Source: Cylindrotheca closterium
Taxonomy: Eukaryota > Bacillariophyta > Bacillariophyceae > Bacillariales > Bacillariaceae
Length of the DNA: 64,000 nucleotides
Assembly (NCBI GenBank): GCA_933822405.4
Contig: CAKOGP040002202.1
Coordinates: forward strand, 447,765-511,764
Direction: 5' to 3'
Part shown: positions 12,201-21,766 of the stretch, one piece after another
Numbering within the stretch: the stretch's first letter is position 1
Layout: each line of letters opens with the position of its first letter
Made by a program: the position numbers and the translations under genes
The notes under the pieces: model-generated
What the model was told of the DNA's origin: nothing
The model's input: only the letters and a program-made list of their open reading frames with translations
The model's database searches: none

Positions 12201-13035
12201 GAAACCGAGGTGACTGGTGATCCCCATTGTACGTAATGACGATTGACTCAATTAGGTTCTGACGCATTGCTTTCTCACATTCGACCTTCTCTTTACATAT
12301 CCAGTCAAGACATGGAAGAATGAACACTTTGAATTCCATGGGCAGTGTGATATTGTCATGATTTCGGACAAGGACTTTGCCAACGGCCTTGGCATTGATA
12401 TTCATATCCGTACCAAGATTGTTCGATTCTGGAGTTACATCGAAAAGGCTGTCATCCGCATTGGCAATGACATTCTTGAAATCGAAGGATTGCCCGATTT
12501 TTCTGCCAGCTATTGGATCAACTACGAACACATGGGCGAGTTGTCTGATCTATCTGGCTTCCCTGTATCCCTCAATGATAACACCGATCGGTACACAATT
12601 GATTTGGGTAGTCTGTACCCAGGAGAAAAGATTGTGATCAAAACCTTCAAGGAGTTTGTTGGAGTGAAAATTCTTGGTGGGTCTGAGACTTCTTTCGGAA
12701 AGTCTATTGGTATCACTGGTGACTTCAAGACGGGCAACACCTATGCTCGCGATGGAAGCACTGTATTGAATGACTTTACCGAACTTGGAAACGAATGGCA
12801 AGTCCTTCCTTCTGATGGACACTTCTTCCATACATTGTCTCGGCCACAGTTCCCAGAGAAGTGCATGGTGCCAGAAAATCCACAGGGAGAACGCAAGCGT
12901 CGATTGGGTGAGAGTACTGTCTCAGAAGAACAAGCTGAAGCCGCTTGTGCTGGACTTGAAGATGAGTTCAGCCGCAAGGGTTGCGAATACGATATCTTGG
13001 CTACTCAAGATTTAGAAATGGTCGGCGCCTATTAG
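9209..13035 (+). CDS. Secreted gametolysin-like metzincin with PT-rich linker and GDPH/vWD-like domain
   Basis: Five exons by splice-site reading: 9209-9328, 9450-10146, 10228-10594, 10670-12228 and 12305-13035 (introns 121, 81, 75 and 76 bp, all GT-AG), giving about 1,157 aa. ATG 9221 is an alternative start. In order: signal peptide; pro-region with an NRRRRRL site before the catalytic domain; a CCICGGG Cys cluster; zinc site HEIGHNFGLRH (about residues 386-396) with Met-turn GAMG (about 411); a Trp-rich segment ending LGWY; a roughly 310-residue PTSGPT linker; GDPH (911-914) and a vWD-like domain with HGQCD; a second polybasic site (ERKRRL); and a Cys-containing tail. Intron 3 falls inside the codon just before the third zinc His, and intron 4 falls right after GDPH. 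Likely an extracellular matrix-modifying protease that is itself cleaved at several points. Confidence 0.85.
12184..13030 (+). repeat. 3'-end tract near-identical to 17515-18361
   Basis: Offset is a constant 5,331 bp. Coding sequence and the 76-bp intron are the same base for base as far as I can compare. The exception is one codon near the C-terminus (GAA here, ATG in the other copy: CEYDIL against CMYDIL). Similarity stops abruptly within a few bases after the stop codon. Confidence 0.8.
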
Positions 13036-13884
13036 AGTGATAGATTTATGGTTCATGCAAATATTAGAAGTGAGACGAAGAGTCGCTAGTTTGATGAATG
13101 GGTTGTTCTAATAGCTGTATTAGTTTCAGAGCACGATCTGTGGTTGCAGGATAAGATAGAATTCAGATGTGAAAATCACTATCCTCTTGAAAATTGTGCC
13201 TTTCTGAGTAGCATGATGTGGTTGCAGGATACTAACTTCCATGATTGCAGCGCAGCCTTTACCATGCCAGTAGATGAGTAATTGGATTGCATACCGGAAC
13301 AAAAATACAGCACCAAGTGCCGCAATCGAAACTCTTTCGGAGATAGGACAATCCATGAGACATGTCATTCTGATCGGCATGTAGTAAACATATATCCTTT
13401 GACCTTTGAGTAATAAGACAATTTGTGAGATGCAGGTATTGTCATGACGGTTGCGGGAGCGCCATAGGACATACAATACATCTGCACAGAAACATGAGAA
13501 AAGAGCGTCGAAGCTTTCCTGTTATGTATTTGAGACGGTCGTGAAAGGATACCGTTAAATGCTGGGAAGGACGAATTGTAACAACACTCTCTTGTCTTTT
13601 CACGGATTCACATCCACTTAGGGAACCATTGAAAGTGAACCTTTCAAAAGCATAAATGTGGATGCCCCCACCTTTTCAAAATTGCACAGCTAAAACATTA
13701 CTTTTAATGCATCTTCAATATAAGGAAACGCAATAAATGTGACTTTGATAGAATTCCTTCACATTTATTTAAATTTGTCCGCGAAAGAAATTTCGGGGCT
13801 GGCTGGCGGGTGTCTACACCACTATTCATCGGTTTTGATTTTCCCCGAATGAATCCTGCACAGACAATAAACTAATCCGATAAA
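13036..13884. other. Intergenic region between tandem metzincin paralogues
   Basis: About 850 bp. The only structure I see is the block at 13521-13622 shared with the upstream region of the preceding paralogue. Reading frames are short and unconvincing. Confidence 0.5.
13521..13622 (+). promoter_or_regulatory. Promoter block, second copy
   Basis: It carries the same ordered motifs as 8857-8951 (GTTATGTATTTGAGA, GGTCGTGAAA, TTTCACGG) about 365 bp before the ATG at 13885. Confidence 0.4.
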
Positions 13885-16800
13885 ATGAAGATGGTGACCA
13901 GGGCTCTCTTGTTCCTTCAGCTGCTGCAAACGGCAGTTTCAGCGCCGCCCTTTGAAGTACCGCCAGGTCTTGAGGATAACGTAAGTATGGTGTCTTGCTC
14001 GTCTCTCATTTGCTTCAGCATAGCATTCCTTTCTAACACAGTCCAATCCGACCGCACATTCCAACCATTGCCAACTGCCGTCTATTTTTGTTATACCGGT
14101 AGTACGCACCTGGTCTGCGACAAGTGCTCTTAGACCAGCAAAATCTACCATGTACGCTGTACGACAACATTGTCGAATTTGAGGATGGAACAGGAAAAAG
14201 TGATTGGATTTGTGAAGTCTTTGGACAAGACGCCAAGAACGCTGGCAGCAAAAGAGCTTTCTCTACAGCCTGGGTGGAGGGAATGGAGCATGTTCTAGCT
14301 GCCAATCCAAACATTCAAAGCGGCAAAACCACTCTGCTTGCACAAGGAGCTGGACTTTCCGACCACAAACTGACAATTGATCCTGGTATCCCGCTTACAT
14401 TTGGCGAAGTGGATCCATCTTCCGGAATATCAAACCGTAGACAACGAAGGCTGGCAGCAAGGACCGGCGATTTAGAAGTCCTAGTGGTACGAGTGACCAC
14501 TGCCGATGCTTCCTTGACAAAGCAAAAGGCAGAAATCAGTGGCGATGTCTTTGGAACAAGTGGAAGCGGCGATACCCTCAACTTGAAAAGCATGGTGGAA
14601 GAATGCTCCGCCAACGAGCTCAGAATCAATCCGGGCGATGGAACTGGCTCTTATTGTGTCGACAATGCGGATGCCGTCTTTGATGTTCCACGCACTACTG
14701 ATTCTGTCCCCCATAACTGTGACTGGTTCACTCGCTACTTGTTTACTACAAGAGGAGATTTGTGCCTTTACTATGGTGATTATTCACAAGAATCACCAAC
14801 TGTCAATGGTAAGGAAATCAAGGTGTTTTGATTCTGTCTTGCCAAGAGGATTCTGACGTCGTGTAATACTTGTTTCTTCTGTGTCTTACCAGTTACCAAA
14901 ACTGCCAACACTGAATGTTGTATTTGCGGTGGTGGAAATACTGTTAACTATAACAATAGCGTGGTGGACGGGGTCATGGATTTACAACTACTGACTATCG
15001 ATGCCGCTGGAAGCACTTACAAAGAGCTCGAGGTCGCTGCCTTGGAAGCGCTGGAGGATCTCTTTGGTGTTGACAGACTGGATGAAAAGTTTGATAACGT
15101 CATGCTTTGCTTGCCTAAGGGATCCCACAGTCCTTCTAATGTGAACGCTAAAAATTGGATCGCATATGCTGGCCTTGGAGGGTATCGTAGTGTGTTCAAT
15201 GGGGACTTCAACTGTGCCAATGAAATCACTCAAGTACACGAATTCGGACATAATTTTGGCCTTGGGTAAGTTCTTTCACTATTTGCTTTCCTCATATTTA
15301 TCACACTGATTCTCACATTCTCATTTGTCTCTTCATGCAGCCATGGCTGGGAAGGAAGTGTACAATATGGGGATCAGACTGGAGCCATGGGGTTTGCAAC
15401 CGGTGTGGCGGATGATGTCGCAGCGAATAACAGAGTGTGTTTCAATGGTGCACACTCGTGGTTTCTAGGCTGGTACACTCCCTACAACGTTGAAATCGAC
15501 CCCTTGACCACAAACTTTGCTGGAAATCTAGTGGGTGTTGACAGAGTCCCCAATGTGGCTAGTTGCGAGAACGTTGTCTTGAAACTGACAAACTCTGTAG
15601 CAGATCATTACGTCATCTACAATCATGCAGTAGGGGCGAATGAAGGCACAGTTGAATATGCAAATCATGTTACAATAACTTCCATGAACACCACGAAAAC
15701 CGTAACATACATCCAGGCGACCTTAGGAAATGGAGGCACTTATGCAACGTTTAACAACTGGGATGGAACTACAGAATCCGTGACCGTTTTGGCGACATCT
15801 ATCAACACAGATGCCGCCACTGGCAGCGCAGTGGTTGAAGTATGGAAAGGCGGAATCAACGATCGGCCAGCGCTCCAAAGTGCTTGTGCTCCGGATCCTA
15901 CGTCTGACCCAACCTCAGGACCGACTGGTGAACCCACACCTGTGCCTACATCTGGTCCAACGAGTCTCCCAACCTCAGCGCCAACCAATCGTCCATCATC
16001 AGGACCAACAAGTGAACCCACGGCTGCTCCTACCTCTGGTCCCACATCTGGACCTACCTCTGGGCCTACACCTGCTCCTACCTCTGGGCCTACGTCAGGG
16101 CCAACAAGTGGACCCACACATGCTCCTACCTCTGGTCCAACAAGTGGACCCACGCCTGCTCCTACCCCTGGTCCAACATCCGGACCCACTTCTGGGCCTA
16201 CACCTGTTCCCACGTCTGACCCTACGTCTGGACCAACAAGTGGACCAACACCTGCTCCTACCTCAGGTCCAACATCTGGACCGACCTCTGGGCCAACACC
16301 TGCTCCCACCACTGGGCCGACGTCGGGACCAACAAGTGGACCAACACCTGTTCCTACCTCTGGGCCAACATCCGGACCCACCTCTGGGCCTACGTCTGGA
16401 CCAACAAGTGGGCCAACACCTATTCCTACCTCTGGTCCAACATCCGGGCCCACCTCTAGGCCAACTTCTGGCCCCACATTAGGTCCTTCGCCCGCTCCTA
16501 GTTCAGGCCCAACATCAGGACCAACGAGTGGCCCTACAATTGGACCAACTACGGAGCCCACTTCTGGTCCTACTTCAGGCCCGACATCAGGACCAACGAG
16601 TGCCCCAACCTCTGGTCCTACTTCAGATCCAACGTCGGGTCCTACAGCAGGTCCTACACCGGCACCCACCTCTGGTCCTACTTCAGCGCCCTCTTCTGTT
16701 CCAACTTCAGGTCCAACATCCACCCCAACAGCAACTCCGAACGCGGCGCCTACAACCCCTGGCCCTACATCAGGACCGACATCCAAACCAACTTCAGGTC

Positions 16801-18366
16801 CAACCTCTGGCCCTACATCAGGTCCTAGTGTCGGACCTACATCTGGTCCTACTACTGGACCGACATCTGGTCCTACAAATGGCCCTACTACTGGACCGAC
16901 ATTAGCACCAACACCCGGACCAACTAATGGGCCATCATCTGGGCCAACTTTAGTTCCAACAAGCGGTCCTACGTCTGAGCCTACAGGCGAACCTACCTCG
17001 GGACCAACGCCCGCACCCACATTGGGGCCAACTGTCGGGCCTACAGGTGGTCCTACTTCTCTACCAACAGCCGGGCCCACAAGTGTCCCAACTGCCGGCC
17101 CCACAATAGGACCGACTTCAGGACCCACGAGTGTCCCAACTGCCGGTCCCACCTCTGGACCAACAAGTGGACCAACATCTGGCCCCACAGCAGGACCGAC
17201 TTCGGGTCCCACAGATGTCCCTACTGCCGGCCCCACCATAGGGCCTACCAGTGGCCCTTCATCTGTACCAACAAGTGGCCCATCCTCCGGCTCTACACCC
17301 CAACCAACTTCAGGTCCTACGTCTGGACCAACCTCTGGTCCTACGTCTGGACCAACCTCTGGTCCTACATCTGGTCCTACTTTAGCGCCCACCTCTGAAC
17401 CGACGATTGGACCAACCTCTGGTCCGACTTCCGGGCCCACAGCTGGCCCTGTCTTGTCTCCAGTTGCACCTCCAGCTGCACCTTCAGTTGCATCTCCCGT
17501 TGCATCTCCAGTTGCAAACGACGACGAGCCGGAAACCGAGGTGACTGGTGATCCCCATTGTACGTAATGACGATTGACTCAATTAGGTTCTGACGCATTG
17601 CTTTCTCACATTCGACCTTCTCTTTACATATCCAGTCAAGACATGGAAGAATGAACACTTTGAATTCCATGGGCAGTGTGATATTGTCATGATTTCGGAC
17701 AAGGACTTTGCCAACGGCCTTGGCATTGATATTCATATCCGTACCAAGATTGTTCGATTCTGGAGTTACATCGAAAAGGCTGTCATCCGCATTGGCAATG
17801 ACATTCTTGAAATCGAAGGATTGCCCGATTTTTCTGCCAGCTATTGGATCAACTACGAACACATGGGCGAGTTGTCTGATCTATCTGGCTTCCCTGTATC
17901 CCTCAATGATAACACCGATCGGTACACAATTGATTTGGGTAGTCTGTACCCAGGAGAAAAGATTGTGATCAAAACCTTCAAGGAGTTTGTTGGAGTGAAA
18001 ATTCTTGGTGGGTCTGAGACTTCTTTCGGAAAGTCTATTGGTATCACTGGTGACTTCAAGACGGGCAACACCTATGCTCGCGATGGAAGCACTGTATTGA
18101 ATGACTTTACCGAACTTGGAAACGAATGGCAAGTCCTTCCTTCTGATGGACACTTCTTCCATACATTGTCTCGGCCACAGTTCCCAGAGAAGTGCATGGT
18201 GCCAGAAAATCCACAGGGAGAACGCAAGCGTCGATTGGGTGAGAGTACTGTCTCAGAAGAACAAGCTGAAGCCGCTTGTGCTGGACTTGAAGATGAGTTC
18301 AGCCGCAAGGGTTGCATGTACGATATCTTGGCTACTCAAGATTTAGAAATGGTCGGCGCCTATTAG
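13885..18366 (+). CDS. Secreted gametolysin-like metzincin with long PT-rich linker and GDPH/vWD-like domain
   Basis: Tandem paralogue of the previous gene with the same five-exon plan: 13885-13980, 14103-14808, 14893-15265, 15341-17559 and 17636-18366 (introns 122, 84, 75 and 76 bp), giving about 1,374 aa. Signal peptide MKMVTRALLFLQ..., pro-region ending near NRRQRRL, CCICGGG cluster, zinc site HEFGHNFGLGH (about 383-393), Met-turn GAMG, then a PTSGPT linker of about 540 residues, some 230 longer than in the sister gene. GDPH is at about 1128-1131, followed by the vWD-like domain, KRRL site and Cys tail. The catalytic halves of the two genes differ clearly. From the end of the linker to the stop codon, including intron 4, they are almost identical, which points to recent gene conversion. 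Confidence 0.85.
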
Positions 18367-18599
18367 AGCGATAGAATAAGCCTCATACATATATAATTTA
18401 GATTTATCACTAATCACTAGCCTTGAATGTTGCAATGATATAATTTAGATGCATCATTAATCACAAGTCTTTAATGTTGCGATGTCGGTGGTATATATTG
18501 CACGTGAGGGTAAATTTGTTGGTTCGTTCTCTGACGATGACAGTTCGTACAGCGCCACTGGTCCATTTTCATTTAAAAAATGGTCCAATCTGCATCATC

Positions 18600-19781
18600 A
18601 TGCATGGTCTTCATTTGTCCCGCTTCTTTTCAGGGCGACCGCCACCCCCTCCCATCCAGGAGCTAAATGCCTTGTTACATGAAGAGCCGTATGCAACGAT
18701 TGCCTATTGTATTTTTTGGGCTATGCTGCTTTCCATCGGAGCTCCCATTGCAATGATTGTGTTGGCTGTGATGCTTCCCTTGCATCTGCTGAAGTATTAT
18801 TGCTTTGATCACCGTATTCTTCCCATCAAATCGGAACATAAAGAACTTGCTGTTGTCATTACGGGTTGTGATAGTGGTTTTGGAAAAGAACTGTCTTTTC
18901 GATTGGCGGCGGAAGGATTTCATGTCTTTGCTGGCATTTTGAAGCCTTCTTCCAAAGACCTTTTCCGTGGAGAAGCCTTGATCCAGCCGATGGTATTGGA
19001 TGTGACGAACGAAAACGATATTAAACATGCCTATGAGAAAGTTTCCAAATGGATGAAAGCAGGAGACAAGCAACGATGTTTACATTCTCTTGTCAACAAT
19101 GCTGGGCTTGGACGCTTTGGATTGATAGATTGGATCACAATGGATGACTATGAGATTTGCATGAAAGTAAATTGCTATGGTCCCATTCGAATGGTCAAAG
19201 CTTTTTTACCAATACTGAAAGATCAAGCCATTCAAGGCTCTCATACGCAAAGCCAGATTGTCAACATGGTATCGTGCGCTGGAATGGCTTCGGCCAGCGG
19301 ATTGGGTGGCACCCCCTACGAAGTCTCCAAGCATGCCGCCGAAGCCTTTACGGATTCTCTCCGATTGGAAATGAAAACTTTTGGTATCAAGGTGATAGCT
19401 GTCAATCCATCCTTTCATTCCACTGATATGGTGGACAGCACCGACGAACTCTTGGACCCCGAGAACATGTGGAATGGCCTTTCCAAGACTCATCAAGAGG
19501 AATACGGTAAGACCTTTGTTGATAAGCTTTGTGTCCACACTCGAACCGTGATACGAACGGCCACTTGGGATTTCAAAGTGGTGATTGATGTCATGGTGGA
19601 TATTATCCAATCGAGTAGTCCTCCTGCCCAAGTTGTAGTTGGAATGGACTTTCGGTATGGGTTGGCGGGAGTTCGCATGTTTCCGCAGTGGCTTCGACAC
19701 TGCCTGACACTGGTAGCTTTGCCCTATCTAGAGCCAGCAGCAATGACGCCCTCCAAACCTTTGGAGGCAAAGATAGAGTGA
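18600..19781 (+). CDS. Membrane-anchored short-chain dehydrogenase/reductase, retinol-dehydrogenase-like
   Basis: Classical SDR. The NAD(P)-binding TGxxxGxG motif reads TGCDSGFG (residues 88-95 from ATG 18600), followed by VNNAG, the catalytic Ser in MVSCAG and the YEVSK active site. A hydrophobic segment (about residues 35-65) precedes the Rossmann fold, so the protein is probably anchored in the ER or another membrane. Layout and motifs resemble the SDR9C/11-cis-retinol and 17-beta-hydroxysteroid dehydrogenase group; the substrate cannot be told from sequence. The frame is open upstream to another ATG at 18474. I prefer 18600 because the upstream residues look non-coding. No intron is needed; 393 aa. 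Confidence 0.85.
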   Translation: MHGLHLSRFFSGRPPPPPIQELNALLHEEPYATIAYCIFWAMLLSIGAPIAMIVLAVMLPLHLLKYYCFDHRILPIKSEHKELAVVITGCDSGFGKELSFRLAAEGFHVFAGILKPSSKDLFRGEALIQPMVLDVTNENDIKHAYEKVSKWMKAGDKQRCLHSLVNNAGLGRFGLIDWITMDDYEICMKVNCYGPIRMVKAFLPILKDQAIQGSHTQSQIVNMVSCAGMASASGLGGTPYEVSKHAAEAFTDSLRLEMKTFGIKVIAVNPSFHSTDMVDSTDELLDPENMWNGLSKTHQEEYGKTFVDKLCVHTRTVIRTATWDFKVVIDVMVDIIQSSSPPAQVVVGMDFRYGLAGVRMFPQWLRHCLTLVALPYLEPAAMTPSKPLEAKIE

Positions 19782-20328
19782 ATTACTTTGCACTCTCGTA
19801 GACACCAATTGGTTTTCTTGGATATGGTCGGCACATACAAATACTATTGTACTGTACAATATGAAAGCAAATTATATGTGTGAATAAGGCTGCATCTTTT
19901 AGGGTAGTATAGTACTGTAAGTACATAGAGTATTGCAAGTACAAAGAGTGCAGAAAGGCGCGAATAATATGCTGTCATCAATATACTTGTACACGTTTAC
20001 CTATACTCCAGCCATTATCGCATACATGCAGTATTAGAACATATGGATTGATTTATTTGACTCATCATCCCACACGACTTCATCATCAAAATGAAAAATT
20101 ATTGTTTCCAAACTCTCGAAATATTTTTGTTGTTGTCTTCGTCAATGCAAACAACGTAGCCGCGGCTGGAAGACATCCGGTACAATTTCTACTGCAGTCA
20201 ACGTCGGTCATAGCGTTGCTAAAGCTTTCTGAGAAAATGTAGGCCCCATCCTGAATCCTCGCAAGTTCTCACAATTGTCGTGACATTCTTGCATGCTATC
20301 GAATTCGATTTCGTCATCATCATCCTCG
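19782..20328. other. Convergent intergenic region, nothing recognised
   Basis: A 547-bp spacer between the SDR (plus) and the CENP-S-like gene (minus). An acidic alternative-frame ORF overlaps the 3' end of the minus gene, but I have no support for its being used. Confidence 0.5.
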
Positions 20329-21441
20329 TCAGAAAGAGTCGTCGTCATCATTTTTAGTATTGGGGAGTCCTGGATTATCGTCGTCTTCTTGACTACTACT
20401 ACTACTACTACTACTACCATCTACCACTTTTTGCGTTCGTTTCTTGGAAGGATGGGCAAGAATATCATCGTCCGAGTCGTCGTCACTATCATAATTGGGT
20501 TTCTTGCTTGCTGCTGGTGTTGCTTTTGTTGCTATTGCTGCTGCCATTTCCGAGTCATTGGACAATGCCGAGTCGGAACTGTATTGGTTGAGAATTTCCA
20601 TGACTTGGGATTGATGTGAACGCTTGGGAGGAGAGGCCGCACGTTTTGGTGATGGCAAGAGTGGGGAACCTAAATCTTTTGCTGGCGATTTCTTCTTTGT
20701 TATTGGTTTCATAAAGTCGGGCAGTTCGTCTTCCGAGGAAGAGGAATCATTGAGCAGCTGGTCCAGTCGCCTCTTGTTTTGCGAGTATGTAGGCGGAGCC
20801 TTTTTGAGACTCAGTGCTGTCTTTAGTGGTGTCGGTTTGCGTTGTTCCACGGTTGGCGATGTTGACGCTGATCTAGCTCGAGGTACTGCTATTGGACGAT
20901 TTTTTTCCTTGTTCTTCGCGATATCAATAGAACTATCATCGTCATTTGAGGAGGAAGAGGAAGACAAGAGGTTCGTTGTTATAGGCCGACGAGTATTCTG
21001 GTTTGCCGTAGACTTTGCGGTTTCTTGCCTGCTTCTAGCAGACGCCGAACTAGACCGCCGATTGCTTTGGTTGGATTTGTTGGATTCATTTGTGGGTGCC
21101 TTTTTAATGTTCAAATTCCCCATCAATTGCTCTTGCAAGTGAGGCACTTTGCGCAATACAAGAGCAACGTCGTCCACGGCAATGGTTGACTTTCGACTGG
21201 CATGATCAGAGAACTGGTAGAGATCTGGAGCCAGTCGATTTGTGACATACTGATAAACTAGTTCACTCAAAGCTCGAATAGCCCCTGGTGTCGTCCGTGT
21301 TCGATGAATCCGATCTTCCTTTATGATAATCTGCAAGACCGCCATTTGAAGGGCAGCTCGAACATCTCTGGTTTCCTTATTGTCGGATTCGTCGTCTTCT
21401 TGGGCCTCGTTGACATCGGAAGGGCCAGCACGATTGCTCAT
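20329..21441 (-). CDS. CENP-S / MHF1-like histone-fold protein with long acidic Ser-rich tail
   Basis: Residues about 25-110 fit the CENP-S (MHF1/FAAP16) histone fold: an N-terminal helix, then the TPGAIRALSELVYQYV and DLYQFSDHASRKSTIAVDDV segments, matching the AISEL...DLEMFARHAKRTTI...DV pattern of the family. CENP-S pairs with CENP-X; the dimer acts at the kinetochore and with the FANCM helicase in DNA repair. Known CENP-S proteins are usually 100-150 aa. This one is 370 aa because of a low-complexity tail rich in Ser, Asp, Lys and Pro, with a poly-Ser run coded by a trinucleotide repeat at 20392-20417. Likely nuclear. The fold assignment is fairly firm; the tail's role is unknown. Confidence 0.75.
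   Translation of the reverse strand: MSNRAGPSDVNEAQEDDESDNKETRDVRAALQMAVLQIIIKEDRIHRTRTTPGAIRALSELVYQYVTNRLAPDLYQFSDHASRKSTIAVDDVALVLRKVPHLQEQLMGNLNIKKAPTNESNKSNQSNRRSSSASARSRQETAKSTANQNTRRPITTNLLSSSSSSNDDDSSIDIAKNKEKNRPIAVPRARSASTSPTVEQRKPTPLKTALSLKKAPPTYSQNKRRLDQLLNDSSSSEDELPDFMKPITKKKSPAKDLGSPLLPSPKRAASPPKRSHQSQVMEILNQYSSDSALSNDSEMAAAIATKATPAASKKPNYDSDDDSDDDILAHPSKKRTQKVVDGSSSSSSSSQEDDDNPGLPNTKNDDDDSF
20392..20417. repeat. (ACT)n trinucleotide microsatellite coding poly-Ser
   Basis: About eight to nine ACT/AGT units inside the 3' part of the minus-strand CENP-S-like gene. It is likely to vary in length between strains. Confidence 0.8.
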
Positions 21442-21766
21442 TATTCTATTTGTGCACCAGTCGAGCTGGTCTTGTGGCCTAGAACGATAGAATGGTGGAG
21501 TAAGTAGAGGACAACTTCATAGCCACGGATGATGATGTGGCTTTGGTCAACATCATTCGAACATGTTGTTGTTTTCTGTCGAATTGGTCGACCACTTGAG
21601 TCATTGTGGTCAAACCAGAGGTCATCAATAGAATATACTCATCGTATGTCAAATAAAAAAAACGAAACGCATCCCAACAAACTGATGCCAACGCCATTCA
21701 TCACTTTTCGACAAAACTACTGCAGCTTGGGCGTTGAAGGATTCAAATTCGACTGGTGAGGGGAGC
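21442..21766. promoter_or_regulatory. Shared divergent promoter region
   Basis: A 325-bp spacer between the minus-strand CENP-S-like start (21441) and the plus-strand membrane protein start (21767). Both promoters must lie here. I see no clear named motif. Confidence 0.4.

Noticed and set aside
20208..20420. Acidic minus-strand ORF overlapping the CENP-S-like 3' end
   Set aside because: The frame begins with poly-Val coded by the ACT repeat; it might be an alternative C-terminus by slippage, but nothing favours it.
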